Origin: Ottelia alismoides
Taxonomy: Eukaryota > Streptophyta > Magnoliopsida > Alismatales > Hydrocharitaceae
DNA: 64,000 nt
Assembly (NCBI GenBank): GCA_037367405.1
Contig: JAZKJV010010622.1
Span: 248,001-312,000, forward strand
Reading direction: 5' to 3'
Shown: positions 22,091 to 35,130 of the stretch, in pieces
How positions within the stretch are numbered: position 1 is the stretch's first letter
Layout of the letters: each line of letters begins with the position of its first letter
Made by a program: the position numbers and the translations under genes
The notes under the pieces: model-generated
What the model saw: the letters and a program-made list of their open reading frames with translations, nothing else
The model's database searches: none
Told to the model about the DNA's origin: nothing

Positions 22091-24384
22091 CATGATCACG
22101 AGAACACTTCTCGGATCGTTTCATCAAACCACAAAGTATTAGGAATACCTCTTGAAGCGTGGTTGTGATCGCGAGATCCCAAAGTAGAGATCCTCCTGTC
22201 TCAAGTCCGACCCACGGAGAATGCGCTTGCGGGCACGATGATGAGTCGCGTCCTTCCCGCAATCCTTTGACGAAGATCCAAGCGATGGCTCCCCCGATTT
22301 CGTCAAACGAAATCCGTCGTCTTCCTTTAGAGTAAGAAACTCCAAAGAAGATGGAGATCCACGAGTCATCGAAGAAGAAGCCAAGAGTCTCTCCTTTCTC
22401 AACACAAAGTGGACGACCACTTAATGGAGAAGAGAAAGAGAGAGAGGGCGAGAATGAGAAAGAGAGAGAGAGAGTTGTCACCTTGTACAACTCTTAATGA
22501 TGTACCATGGAAGGCTACCCTAGCCCTCTATTTATATTAGTTTAGGATCCAATGGATCTCAATCCATGGGACACATGGATCCAAAGGCTATGCTTGGTCC
22601 ATGCTAAATCAATGGCTATGATTGTTGTTGGTTAAAACCAAAAACATTAATTAATTAATTAAGAGATAATATGATAAATGAAATGGAGTTAACCAATCTC
22701 CTAAAAAGGGGGGGGGGGGCATCACCCATGAACAATTCATGGGTGACGCCACCTATGAGGGTGGTTTATTTGCTCCATTTTATTTATCTTATTATTCCTT
22801 AATTAATCACAATATTCACCAAAATAATTCCAAATTAATTTGTGAATAATTCAATCTTGCCATTGAATATTATGTGAATCATATTCACAACCCAAACTAA
22901 TTAGTAAATTGCATTTCCAATTAATAAATGTGAATCCAATCCACATTATTAATTAACAAATGCTATTTACATAAATTCTCTCTCTTATATATGTATATTA
23001 TAAATCATATTTATAACACACATATATCATGGATAGTGTTATCCACATTCTCTTAATCCTTGATAATTAAATCCCATTTAATTATCTTAGATAGCCATTT
23101 TCACAATATGAATCATATTCATATTTAAGCTTGATAATTAAATCTCATTTAATCATCAAGTCCTTGCTTGGATATTTCATCAAATGAATTATTCTTGAAC
23201 TCTTTCAAGAATAATGTGCTTTCTCCGCAGATAGTTGGAGATAAGGACAGGGCGATTGTATTATTCCATGTATAGTGACTTGGATATTGAGATCTTATCT
23301 CAAATCCAGATCTTACGAACCTCCCACAGATGCTTGATTAAATCAAGACCGCAAATCCAATCTTCTCTTTGAATCTGAATCTCATTCAGATCAATGTCCA
23401 ACACTTGGACTAAGATCGGATTGCTTCTCTACTGAAAGGAGTCACTAAAATCCAGACCTGTTTCATCACTCCCTCGGAATGGAAGAGTCATGGATGTACA
23501 TCCTGCATACTGGAAGACCCATGGTCAACCCGAAGATCAAGATCTATTTTACACTGTCTTCTTCAGGGTTTGATCACTAAGTTTCTCATTTGATCATTGG
23601 GATTTGGTATAGATCATATACTTTCCAAAAGCATATATCATACCTTGGTCTTGATCATATACTTTCCAAAAGTATATATCAAACCTACAAATTCAGTCAA
23701 GCTTCCAAAGCGAGACGACCGTGCACGGAATTTGATTCCTCCCAATATCTCATGAGTGAGCTCATGTCTTCCGGTTCAGTAGTGAACCTGTATGATCCCT
23801 TTGAGAGATCGTATTACTCATATGCCCTTATATGCACACCAACACGCCGGTGTATAGACCTTGGTTAGGTCATCAACCTATTGGTCTGTCAAATGTACAC
23901 ACTCAGACATATAGCAATACATCTGTCTCCGGTCAGAGGATGCGTGCCTATGCTGTGACAGCATTCAACATAGGACTTAGGTTATCTCGATCTCGTTAAG
24001 TCAACTCTTTGACCTAACTAATCTGACACCTCCGAATCTTTATTCCTATGCAGAGGACCTGCATCAAGAGGTCGGTCAGATATCAGCCTATGTGAGAAAG
24101 GATTGCCATCTCCTACTCAGGCTGGAGATCACATCTTAACAATCATTTGACGGTGCTTGATGAGTCCTCAATCTAACCCTTTAGATATTCATCCAAGCAC
24201 CAACCTCTATGATTCAATAATTGAATCAACAGCTGTATGATCATTAAGACAACCATGGTACATAACCCTAATTGTACAGAGGGACCTATTATGCAAATTA
24301 TTTATTCTTCATTTCAGATCAGGGAATGATATTTGCAATAACATTTATTGCATAATTGCTCGCCGTGGGCTCACATGTCCAACA
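21961..24384 (-). repeat. C1 3' LTR
   Basis: On the minus strand it starts TGTTGGACATGTGAGCCC at 24384 and ends ATATCCTTCA at 21961, preceded by the purine tract AGTGGGAGATTG. It lacks about 50 bases present in the 5' LTR near 31252-31301 and has about 37 bases near 22281-22320 that the 5' LTR lacks. A G-run near 22708-22719 and a hairpin at 22718-22750 are present. Confidence 0.9.
22528..22536 (-). promoter_or_regulatory. TATA box of C1 3' LTR
   Basis: TATAAATAG on the minus strand, followed downstream by a GA/CT-rich tract (about 22430-22475). Confidence 0.6.
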
Positions 24385-27300
24385 ATCTCCCACTAGCCCA
24401 AAGAGCCATTAATGGGCTAATCATATAAACCCACACTCATGTGACAATCATAGGCTATTTAGAAATAGCTAGGTAAGCTGATCAGTCACTCTGTTCCCAA
24501 AAGACTATGCCAAGTCCTTTTACGGCACTTGCATATCCCTAGGTAACAGTGCTCGCATCCAATGCGAATGTTGCATCTAATGCAACCAATACTCAATCTA
24601 GTCAAAGCAGTTATAGTGTCTTTGACACTATTGCTTAATAACTATTATAACCAGTATTTCCATAATCCTTATCAGAATACCCTTATTCCTGGAGATCACT
24701 ATCTCCTATGGTATTCGCAGTTAAGACCTTTTAGATTTCCATCTAAAAATCTTAATTTCTTGAAGATATTGTTATTACTGCAATCAAGTGTTCTATCTGT
24801 ATAGAAGGATTAGTAACAGTTTACTACTCCCACAGCATGGCAGATATCTGGCTTTTGTACACATCAAGCATACACTTAGCTTCTCGTAACTGATGCACAA
24901 GTGCAAGCAGTTTTAGCATTCACTTCCTCAACTCATTGAGGTGCTATCCCTTTTGATAGGTCAGTACCAAATCTCAAGGGAAGGAAGCCTTTCTTGGAAT
25001 TTCCAAGAATGGAATATGTCCAAGGTGTACTACAAATGTGACAGTCCCAATACCCTCTTTTCTTTGATTCTGAGCAACTTCAGAACTAAGATCTAAGAGG
25101 TATTCTTGAGATCATATCTCAAGGTATGGAATAGCCAGTCTATAAAACACTTATTATCATCCTTATATCATTTCAAATGATTAGGATATTATCTACATTT
25201 AGCACGATGAACACAATGGCACTCCTACTAAGCTTCACATGGTTCATCAAGATTCTATTTGAAATCATAACATTTATAATTTCATCAAATCTTATGTTCC
25301 AACAACAAGAAGCTTATTTGAGTCCATAGATGGATTTATTTAGCTTTCACATCTTACTTTTCCCGATCATGAAGCCTTGGGGCTACTTCAAGTGAATATC
25401 CTCAGAGAGGTATTCTTAAGAGGAATGCAATCTTGAATTACATCCTGAAGATGCAATAGTCAAGTTGTGTAACTAAGTTTAGCAATATTCTGATGATTTT
25501 AAGAATGGTTACCGAAGAGCAAGTCTCATTGCAAGCAACGTCTTCTCTTCCGGTGTGTAGCTTATGGCTACGAACCGAGCTTTGAAGGTCTCTACCTTCT
25601 CATCAGGTTCCCTCTTCTCTTGAAGATCCATTTACACCTTAATGGGTCTAACCCTTATAGGTGGATCCTCGAGGGTCCATATACAACACTTGTATATGAA
25701 GTCTACTTTAGACTTTATTGCTAATATCCATCTTTCCATGTCATGATCCTTAGGAGCTTCATCACATGAAGTCCGATCACTCTCAGACTTAACTGACACA
25801 TGGATTACATCCCCAAACTAATTTGAAGAGGTATTAATGTTTCATCTTTAATTATCCTTTTAGTTTCCGATTTCAGGAGCCTCATTATCTTCTCAAGATT
25901 AAATGAGTTCCTTCACTTCATTTTCATCTTGATTCTCAAGAATCTCAATCCTCTAAGAATCACATTCTCAGAGATGAGATCTTTTAAGAATCTCAAGGTC
26001 ATAAAGTAGGTATCCAATACCATACTTTATTTTCCTAATGAAGTAGCACTCTCAAGTGCTAGATTCCAGCTTACATCCATGGAACCTTATTAAAGATATA
26101 TATTGTAGTCTCTACTACACACATATACCAGGAAACTAAGAGGATAATTATACTAAAATTCATCATTGATCAAATCATGTCACACATGATCCAATTGTAT
26201 CTCCCTACAACTCTATTGAGTTCAGGTTTATCAGGAGGAGTGAGATAGAAATGATATTCATATCTCCATAAGGTATTCTTTGAATTTTATCTAATAGGTA
26301 CAAGCTACCTAGGTTAGATCAAATTCATTTCATCTTTCTTCAAACTTTTGTTCTAAACCAAAATTGTGAAATCTTTGAACATTTCAAAGGTTTCTCAGGT
26401 GAAGAGAAGAAATCTCATATCATACGTAATCATCAATAGATATTACATATCCATAATGTTTACTATGATATAGATGATCTACATACATCAAGATGTATGA
26501 GATCTTGAATACCTCGACATCTAACACCATTCCCAAAGAAGGGTGTATTGGATATTTTACAATATTCACAAGTATGTAAGATTTGAAATTTTAGACATTC
26601 TAAAGTTTCATATCTTACTAGTCTATTGATCAAATCAACATACATATGTCCAAGACTTGATGCCAGATCATTGTCAAATGATCTTCATCCTCCTATTGAT
26701 CTTATAAGGTTTGATTTTCAGTATTAGAAATCTTAATGAACCATTCATTAATTTTCTAATTTTATGGAGTCCACTAGATGTTAGATTACTATCTGAAATA
26801 TTTCCATCATAACTCTTTATGATAGTTCTATCTCAGAATTCAAGTTTATTTCCAACATTTAGAAACAAACAATGATGATATTCTAATATCTAGGTCATAG
26901 AGACATTCTCTAAGACTAAGGGCTCTCCCACTGAGAATATGAAGTCTATCTATCCAACAGAGATTGCTGCAACAATTACAGTAATATCCATGTAGATGAC
27001 TACTAAACCTTAAGATCAAATTTCTAATCTTCTAATATATATATGCAACCAATTGCAAATGTCATTAGAAGATTGGGATACAATTGTCAGACTTTAACTT
27101 ATGAAATAAGAAAGTCATAGTCAATGATTATATGTAGATTATTCTGATGCTCTATCTGAGTCCTTCACTAAGGATTTTAGACAGACTTGGTAGTCATACT
27201 ATCAACACATCAACATATTGCAGTATTGGCATTCATCCAACTCTTTGGATGTCATATGGAAGTCACAGAAGTAGGTCAACTCTTTGACTTTCCTTCTTAC

Positions 27301-29749
27301 TCGGGTCTGACCCATGCTTCCACTGCGCTCTCTTCATCTAAAAACAACCATTGTTCAAGACAAAGAATCTCTTATGTTGAATTCTAAGAATTTCAATACA
27401 AGAGCATTTCAACATTTATACATGCTTCATTAAATTCATACAATATGAATATCATAAAGCTTCATGAATGACTAGAGTATAGATAATAGAATGATGACAC
27501 TCATCATATCTTCATACATCTTAACTCTTAGAGACTTAGGTTCAGGTAGGTATTCAAACATTTTGAATACATCATCTCTTTTGAGCCACCATTCTGCATA
27601 ATGCAGAGAACCATGTCATTCATGAATAAATGTCTAGAGCACATATGTATGCCAAAATATCTTCTTTTATTTTATAAGGATTATTCGACAATTACGATCA
27701 CCATCGACATGTCACTTCCAAAGTACACTCGATGAAGGATCAAGACTACAGAGACATACAAACCCTAAGGCGATGTCTTATTGTCTTACATAATTGTCAT
27801 TCCTCATTATGTTGAGGAAACTTGCACACTGCACCACATACATTATGTGTCCAATTGCAAGTACAATATCTGGATCATGAGTCCAATCCAAGATATTTTA
27901 CTGGTTATTATTGAGTATAACATTGAGTGGGTTTAGTGAAGGATTATCTGAAATAAGAAATTTGCATAAGTGTATATATATATTATATATACATGTTTTA
28001 CTTTGATTTAGGAATTTTTATATCAAAGTTGTCTTGCCTTGTCAACACTGAAAGTTCATTCCCTTAGTCACTTTCAATGTAAGAGATATTCTTACCATTA
28101 TATCTCTAGCAAGATCTGGGATCTCCTTTCCTATCTTTGTCGTATCCCAATAATATGAGAACTTACGACTCCAATAAAAAGAAGCGGGAACTCATTCCGC
28201 CTTGCAAGTCCAACTTGCATTCCCAATTCGGTCTTTAACACCCGGGACCACCACCCCTAAGATGATGTTGACCCGTTGCTAATTGAACCAACCGTCAACA
28301 GGATTAGAACTCGCTATGCGCAATCCAATATTGCCCCAATAATATGAGGACTCGATATTGGGGTCACTACGCATACGGCCTTACTCTTTCGAGAAGCAAA
28401 GAGCCCGATCCAGATGCGCTTGCATATAGGATCTGTCACTTCGGACAGGCGTCTCCTACATACAATCCCTGGCGACGGAACCCTTCGCCTTGACGGGAGA
28501 CCATGGATGTCACTTATGTGATCCTCCACCTCATATTCAAATTGTAATTAATTATCGTGAATCATATTCACATAATTAATTCTTCCAAGGGAAATACACA
28601 TCTATTCATAATAGAGTGTTTATTGGATATAATTAATTTAATCACATTAAATTAATCATCAATCCAATCATCAATCAACAAACATGTCTTTTACTTGAAT
28701 AGTAGGTATTATCTCAAAATACGTATTATTCGAATTTTAATAATTAGAAAAATACACATTGTCTGTCTCCGGTATTATACAGTCCCTACCCGCTGTCATG
28801 GCCAGTACCGACGAGAGTGGGACGGACCACATACGTTGCAACCCGCGACCCCAATGCTCTCCGACTAGGCACCACATCCGCCTCGGGAAAGGATAATACT
28901 AGATAGACCATCATGTACTTTGAGATGTTCATCGGTTTTTCAACAGAAATTATACCATAAATATAAATCAAAACATTTTTGATTATAAGGAGATTTGCTA
29001 GACAAATCCCCAATCCTATTCAAGCAAAAGGGTTTTTCATGTAAATGTTGTCCTACAACAATTGTAGGATAAACTATGGTTTTCATGAAAGCAATGTTTG
29101 TTGATGAACCAATGATCAAGATCTAATATCTTATCATTGTGGTTTAGGCAAGTGTCATTCAATGAAATAATTATCTCTCTAAATATTTCACAAATATTTA
29201 TCACTAATTATTCCAGAAAATTAACAATTAATTTTCATCATGATAATTGAATGACATATCACAAGGTTCAATATCAAGAAATTGTTAATTTCCAGCAGTG
29301 ACCCCCAATCACTAAAATTAACTTATCTTGATCAATTTAAATACAAAAAATGCAAACTCAGTTTCCAAAGATTGCCTATTTGATTTATTAAAGAACTCAA
29401 GTGATAATTCACGCATTTCGAGGCGGATTAAAACCGTAATTATCTCATTAATCACGTTTAAATCCGCAGTTCCCGCAACAGTGAATATAGTCATATTCAA
29501 AAAGCCATATCTTGAGCAAATGAAGTCCAAATTTAGTAAACTCAAGTCCTATGGTTTCCTTGATTAATGGGAAACAAAATCCAATTGAAAGTTTCATGTT
29601 TAAACATTTTAAACAGTACAGAAAAATTCAATTAGACAGAGGTGCGAAAATTAAAATGCAGTAAAAATTTCGCAACCCTTTCAAGAACCAAATCGTCTAA
29701 GGTCTATGGATCATATATAAACCTTATTCAACCTGGCTCTGATACCACT
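24385..29749 (-). pseudogene. C1 internal region: decayed Copia polyprotein
   Basis: On the minus strand, fragments of integrase (GVRCRGIQDLIHLDVC near 26470-26530) and RT (a block with NVDN where active relatives have YVDD, near 25190-25215) are recognisable. They lie among many stops and deletions, and no frame is long enough to be functional. The leader half, about 27500-29730, contains no recognisable protein. It includes GC-rich patches near 28780-28880 and 28190-28500 that are preserved in C2. The region would not supply any enzyme, so movement must have used proteins from other elements. Confidence 0.85.
29730..29747 (-). promoter_or_regulatory. C1 primer binding site for initiator tRNA-Met
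   Basis: The minus strand reads TGGTATCAGAGCCAGGTT, a perfect 18-base complement of the plant initiator tRNA-Met 3' end. It lies two bases inside the LTR end and is standard for plant Copia elements. Confidence 0.93.
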
Positions 29750-32187
29750 TGAAGGATATTGAGTATCCTTAAGCGCATCACGGAAGCGTGTCGATCGCAT
29801 CATATGCAATCGGAGCAACTAGTCGCACTAGTCGCTAGATGCAGCAGAAATTAAAATTTTTTAAACTAAAGATGAAACCACATGATCACGAGAACACTTC
29901 TCGGATCGTTTCATCAAACCACAAAGTATTAGGAATACCTCTTGAAGCGTGGTTGTGATCGCGAGATCCCAAAGTAGAGATCCTCCTGTCTCAAGTCCGA
30001 CCCACGGAGAATGCGCTTGCGGGCACGATGATGAGTCGCGTCCTTCCCGCAATCCTTTGACGAAGATCCAAGCGATGGCTTAGAGTAAGAAACTCCAAAG
30101 AAGATGGAGATCCACGAGTCGTCGAAGAAGAAGCCAAGAGTCTCTCCTTTCTCAACACAAAGTGGACGACCACTTAATGGAGAAGAGAAAGAGAGAGAGG
30201 GCGAGAATGAGAAAGAGAGAGAGAGAGAGAGAGTTGTCACCTTGTACAACTCTTAATGATGTACCATGGAAGGCTACCCTAGCCCTCTATTTATATTAGT
30301 TTAGGATCCAATGGATCTCAATCCATGGGACACATGGATCCAAAGGCTATGCTTGGTCCATGCTAAATCAATGGCTATGATTGTTGTTGGTTAAAACCAA
30401 CAACATTAATTAATTAATTAAGAGATAATATGATAAATGAAATGGAGTTAACCAATCTCCTAAAAAAGGGGGGGGCGTCACCCATGAACAATTCATGGGT
30501 GACGCCACCTATGAGGGTGGTTTATTTGCTCCATTTTATTTATCTTATTATTCCTTAATTAATCACAATATTCACCAAAATAATTCCAAATTAATTTGTG
30601 AATAATTCAATCTTGCCATTGTATATTATGTGAATCATATTCACAACCCAAACTAATTAGTAAATTGCATTTCCAATTAATAAATGTGAATCCAATCCAC
30701 ATTATTAATTAACAAATGCTATTTACATAAATTCTCTCTCTTATATATGTATATTATAAATCATATTTATAACACACATATATCATGGATAGTGTTATCC
30801 ACATTCTCTTAATCCTTGATAATTAAATCCCATTTAATTATCTTAGATAGCCATTTTCACAATATGAATCATATTCATATTTAAGCTTGATAATTAAATC
30901 TCATTTAATCATCAAGTCCTTGCTTGGATATTTCATCAAATGAATTATTCTTGAACTCTTTCAAGAATAATGTGCTTTCTCCACAGATACTTGGAGATAA
31001 GGACAGGGCGATTGTATTATTCCATGTATAGTGACTTGGATATTGAGATCTTATCTCAAATCCAGATCTTACGAACCTCCCACAGATGCTTGATTAAATC
31101 AAGACCGCAAATCCAATCTTCTCTTTGAATCTGAATCTCATTCAGATCAATGTCCAACACTTGGACTAAGATCGGATTGCTTCTCTACTGAAAGGAGTCA
31201 CTAAAATCCAGACCTGTTTCATCACTCCCTCGGAATGGAAGAGTCATGGATATACAATCGTTTATGATTACATCACCCTTCAGGTATTCCCAATACCTGT
31301 ACATCCTGCATACTGGAAGACCCATGGTCAACCCGAAGATCAAGATCTATTTTACACTGTCTTCTTCAGGGTTTGATCACTAAGTTTCTCATTTGATCAT
31401 TGGGATTTGGTATAAATCATATACTTTCCAAAAGTATATATCATACCTAGGTCTTGATCATATACTTTCCAAAAGTATATATCAAACCTACAAATTCAGT
31501 CAAGCTTCCAAAGCGAGACGACCGTGCACGGAATTTGATTCCTCCCAATATCTCATGAGTGAGCTCATGTCTTCCGGTTCAGTAGTGAACCTGTATGATC
31601 CCTTTGAGAGATCGTATTACTCATATGCCCTTATATGCACACCAACGCGCCGGTGTATAGACCTTGGTTAGGTCATCAACCTATTGGTCTGTCAAATGTA
31701 CACACTCAGACATATAGCAATACATCTGTCTCCTGTCAGAGGATGCGTGCCTATGCTGTGACAGCATTCAACATAGGACTTAGGTTATCTCGATCTCATT
31801 AAGTCAACTCTTTGACCTAACTAATCTGACACCTCCGAATCTTTATTCCTATGCAGAGGACCTGCATCAAGAGGTCGGTCAGATATCAGCCTATGTGAGA
31901 AAGGATTGCCATCTCCTACTCAGGCTGGAGATCACATCTTAACAATCATTTGACGGTGCTTGATGAGTCCTCAATCTAACCCTTTAGATATTCATCCAAG
32001 CACCAGCCTCTATGATTCAATAATTGAATCAACAGCTGTATGATCATTAAGACAGCCATGGTACATAACCCTAATTGTACAGAGGGACCTATTATGCAAA
32101 TTATTTATTTTTCATTTCAGATCAGGGAATGATATTTGCAATAACATTTATTGCATAATGGCTCGCCGTGGGCTCACATGTCCAACA
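29750..32187 (-). repeat. C1 5' LTR
   Basis: It has the same termini as the 3' LTR. It contains a perfect 15-bp-stem hairpin at 30474-30506, a TATA box at 30287-30295 and a GA-rich tract near 30180-30235. It has lost about 37 bases after 30080 compared with the other LTR. Confidence 0.9.
30287..30295 (-). promoter_or_regulatory. TATA box of C1 5' LTR
   Basis: TATAAATAG on the minus strand, followed about 60 bases on by a GA/CT repeat. This is the presumed transcription start region. Confidence 0.62.
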
Positions 32188-33640
32188 CCAAGAAGGACCA
32201 CTTTCCTTTACCCTTCATATACCAGATCTTGGAGAGATTGACCGCGAAGGAATATTTTTGCTTCTTGGATGGATACTCTTGATACAATCAAGTTTCTATT
32301 GCTCCTGAAGATCAAGAGAATACTACGTTCACCTGTCCTTTTGGTACATACACCTTCAGACGGATGTCGTTCGGGCTTTGCAATGCCCCAGCCACATTTC
32401 AGATGTGTATGCTTGCAGTTTTTGCCGATATGGTGGGCAACTTTCTTGAGGTCTTTATGGATGATTTTTCGGTCTATGGGGATTCATTCGATCAATGTCT
32501 GGATTATTTAGACCGAATCTTACGGAGGTACTACGAAGTGAATCTTGTGCTCTCGTGGGAGAAGAGCAACTTTATAGTGACCGAAGGAATCGTGTTGGGT
32601 CACGTTGTTTCTAAACGTGGCATGGAGGTTGACCCAACGAAGGTGGAGGTAATTTCCAAACTTGAGCCACCTACAACAGTCAAACAAGTCAGGTCATTCT
32701 TGGGCCATGTCAGTTTTTATCGATGATTCATCAAAGATTTCAGCAAACTGGCCAGACCGTTGACTGAGCTGCTCGCCAAGGAGAATGAATTCATCGTGGA
32801 TTACCTTGTGCTCCTTGCCTTTAATCAGTTAAAAGAACTCATCACACAAGCCCCTCTCTTGAAGCTACCAATTTGGACTCAGCCTTTTGAGATAATGACC
32901 GATGCGTCATACTATGCCATTGGTGTTGTACTTGGACAGAGGAAAGATAATGTACCGTTTGCGATTCACTACGCTAGTCGAACGCTCGATGATGCTCAAC
33001 GAAACTACACTATCACCGAAAAGGAGCTGCTAGCAGTAGTCTTTGCCTTGGAGAAGTTCAGATCCTATCTTCTCGGATCCAAAGTGATCATTTACACTGA
33101 CCATTCAGCCATCCGATATCTACAGCAGAAGAAGGACGCCAAACCACGCCTTATTCGGTGGATCCTTCTCCTCCAGGAATTCGACTTGGAAATTAGAGAT
33201 AAACATGGGGTAAAGAATGTGGTGGCCGATCATTTATCGAGGCTCCCTGAACCGGAATCTCCTGAGCTGAGCCTACAACCGATTACAGAGACCTTTCCAG
33301 ACGAGGCAATTCTGTCAGTCACCTTACTTCCATGGTATGCAGACATCGTGAATTATCTGGTGACCAAGAAGATCCCACAGGATTGGCCGAAGTTGAAAAT
33401 AGACAGGTTCTTGTCTAAAATCCATTTCTACCAGTGGGAGGATCCATATTTATTTTGTGAGGGGGCAGATTGTATCTGGAGAATGTTCATTCCTCAGGAG
33501 GAAGTTCCAAGTGTCCTCGCCTTATGTCATGACCAAGATTTCGGAGGACATCATTCAAGCAAACGAACGGCAGCAAAAGTTCTTCAGAGTGGTCTCTGGT
33601 GGCCTTCACTATTAAAAGATGCAGATGATTATGTCAAATG
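32188..33640 (+). pseudogene. A3 RT second half, RNase H and integrase zinc region
   Basis: The frame resumes after the Copia insertion with KDHFPLPFI. RT motifs follow: FCFLDGYS, then a TGA at about 32292 where glycine is expected, FRRMSFGLCNAPATF, and the catalytic FMDD near 32457. RNase H is recognised by [30 protein letters not shown] and [10 protein letters not shown]. The Athila-type tether (ADHLSRL) and the start of integrase ([15 protein letters not shown]) complete it. Another TGA at about 32725 replaces arginine (FYR*F). It is closely related to A1 but more decayed. Confidence 0.92.
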
Positions 33641-34144
33641 ATGCACTTACTGTTAGAAGATGGGCGGAACCATAGGAATGAGGGACACGATGCATCTGAA
33701 ATTCATTCAGATATCAGACGTCTTCGACGCATGGGGCATCGACTTTATGGGCCCATTTCCCAATAGCCAGGGCTATGAATATATTCTGCTTGCTGTCGAC
33801 TATGTAAGTCGCTGGGTGGAGGCTATCCCCGCCCGAACCACCGACAGTAGGACTGTCTGTCGATTCTTGAGAGATCACATCATAACACGGTTCGGGATTC
33901 CCAAGATTCTCATATCTGACTGGGGTAGTTATTTCATAAACAGAGAGGTGAAGAAGCTGACTCAGAAATTCTGTATTGAACATCGCATTGCTTCACCTTA
34001 CCACCCGCAGTCCGATGGCTTAGCTGAATATTCAAACAGGGAGATCAAGACAATTCTACAGAGTCTTGTGCGTCCGGATCGCAAGAACGGTCTTAGCTGC
34101 TTGATTCCGTTCTTTGGGCTTATAAAACAGCGTACAAGTAACCC
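33641..34144 (+). pseudogene. A3 integrase core
   Basis: After TGA (at 33639-33641) and TAG stops within the CTYC zinc pair, the frame gives WGIDFMGPF (first Asp), ISDWGSYF (second Asp, with W for G) and GLAEYSNREIK (Glu), so the D,D-35-E residues remain. Near 34088 a one-base frameshift moves the downstream block to another frame. Confidence 0.9.
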
Positions 34145-34531
34145 TTGGGAATGTCCCCCTACCGCCTAGTGTATGAAAAGCCATGTCATCTCCCCGTTGA
34201 ATTAATTCACAAATCTTTATGGGCCATTAACATCTGTAATCTGGACTCTGAGAAAGCAGGGAAGAACAGAAAATTAGATCTGCACAGATTATTGGAATTT
34301 AGAGATTATGCATATGAAAACATCCTGATGTACAAGGAGAAGGTCAAAACGTGGTATGACAAGCATATCTACCGCAAGACCTTCAAGCCAGGTCAGAAGG
34401 TGTGGTTGTTTGATGCGAAATTAAAGATCTTTCCAGGAAAATTGAAGAGTAAATGGACTGGGCCATTTATGGTTAGGCAGGTGCGTGACAACGGAAGTGA
34501 ATTGATATCCAATTTGTCAACTTATGCATAA
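34145..34531 (+). pseudogene. A3 integrase C-terminal part
   Basis: This is a 128-codon stretch equivalent to A1 284-880: YEKPCHLPVELIHKSLWAI, then YKEKVKTWYDKHIYRKTF and KPGQKVWLFDAKLKIFPGKL. The end is frayed near 34510. No chromodomain is present. It is in a different frame from the core because of the shift near 34088. Confidence 0.88.
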
Positions 34532-34750
34532 CCATTTGTAGTCAATGGACAGCTTCTGAAGCTCTACCTTAAACATGATACATTCATAGTTGTCGTTGAG
34601 TCGATTCAAGTAATCTACAAGGATAAGTCGAATATTTCCAAAACGTCAGAGGAAGGCAAAGCAGACCAAAATATTTTTGAATGACTTTTCTTCTTTTCCT
34701 TCTCTTCTATCTTATTCTACCGACATGATGTCATCCCTTTCATCACTGCT

Positions 34751-35130
34751 ACACTTAGGATGTACTTTATCCTAAGTGTTGTGGGGATGCACATCCCGAG
34801 TTGTTTATATCCGTTGTCATCTCTTTTCTTCTTTTCTTCTTGTCTTCTTTTACTTTTCTATCCTCTTTTTCTATCGAAAAAAGTGTCGCCCCTTGTAGAC
34901 AGTCTTTTATACTTAGGACGTACTTTGTCCTAAGTATAGGGGGTGTGCACCCTGAGTTCTCCTATTCTTCGATCCTCTCCATTGTCTCCTCTTTATGTCT
35001 ATACTTAGGGATATCTTACCCTAAGTATAGGGGGAGATAATCTGAGTACGATCTGTTCATTCCCACCCTTGATCCTCCCTGCTTTGTGTACAGTCTGCTA
35101 TACTTAAGATTATTTGATCCTAAGTGTAGG
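34751..35130 (+). repeat. Series of four TATACTTAGG hairpins with G-runs
   Basis: The inverted repeats are: 34751-34779 (arms ACACTTAGGAT / ATCCTAAGTGT), 34908-34938 (TATACTTAGGAC / GTCCTAAGTATA), 35000-35029 (TATACTTAGGG / CCCTAAGTATA) and 35098-35130 (CTATACTTAAGAT / ATCCTAAGTGTAG). The last three are followed at once by 4-6 G. A weaker related copy (GCTAAGTATAGGGGG) ends near 35265. Confidence 0.88.

Larger units (their letters stand above)
21780..32187 (-). mobile_element. Complete defective Copia element C1
   Basis: Minus orientation: 5' LTR 29750-32187, primer site 29730-29747, internal region 24385-29749, 3' LTR 21961-24384 (its outer end also duplicated at 21780-21908). The target duplication is ccaag at 21775-21779 and 32188-32192, in A3 RT. 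The internal region is a decayed Copia polyprotein with the same lesions as C2 at 52400-62814. Confidence 0.92.

Noticed and set aside
22700..22719. Run of G as a possible quadruplex signal
   Set aside because: The run length differs between C1 LTRs and looks like homopolymer slippage or assembly error.
27187..27387. Frame in C1 with a matching antisense frame in C2 (57162-57446)
   Set aside because: It lies on the antisense strand of both elements and reflects their shared ancestry, not a gene.
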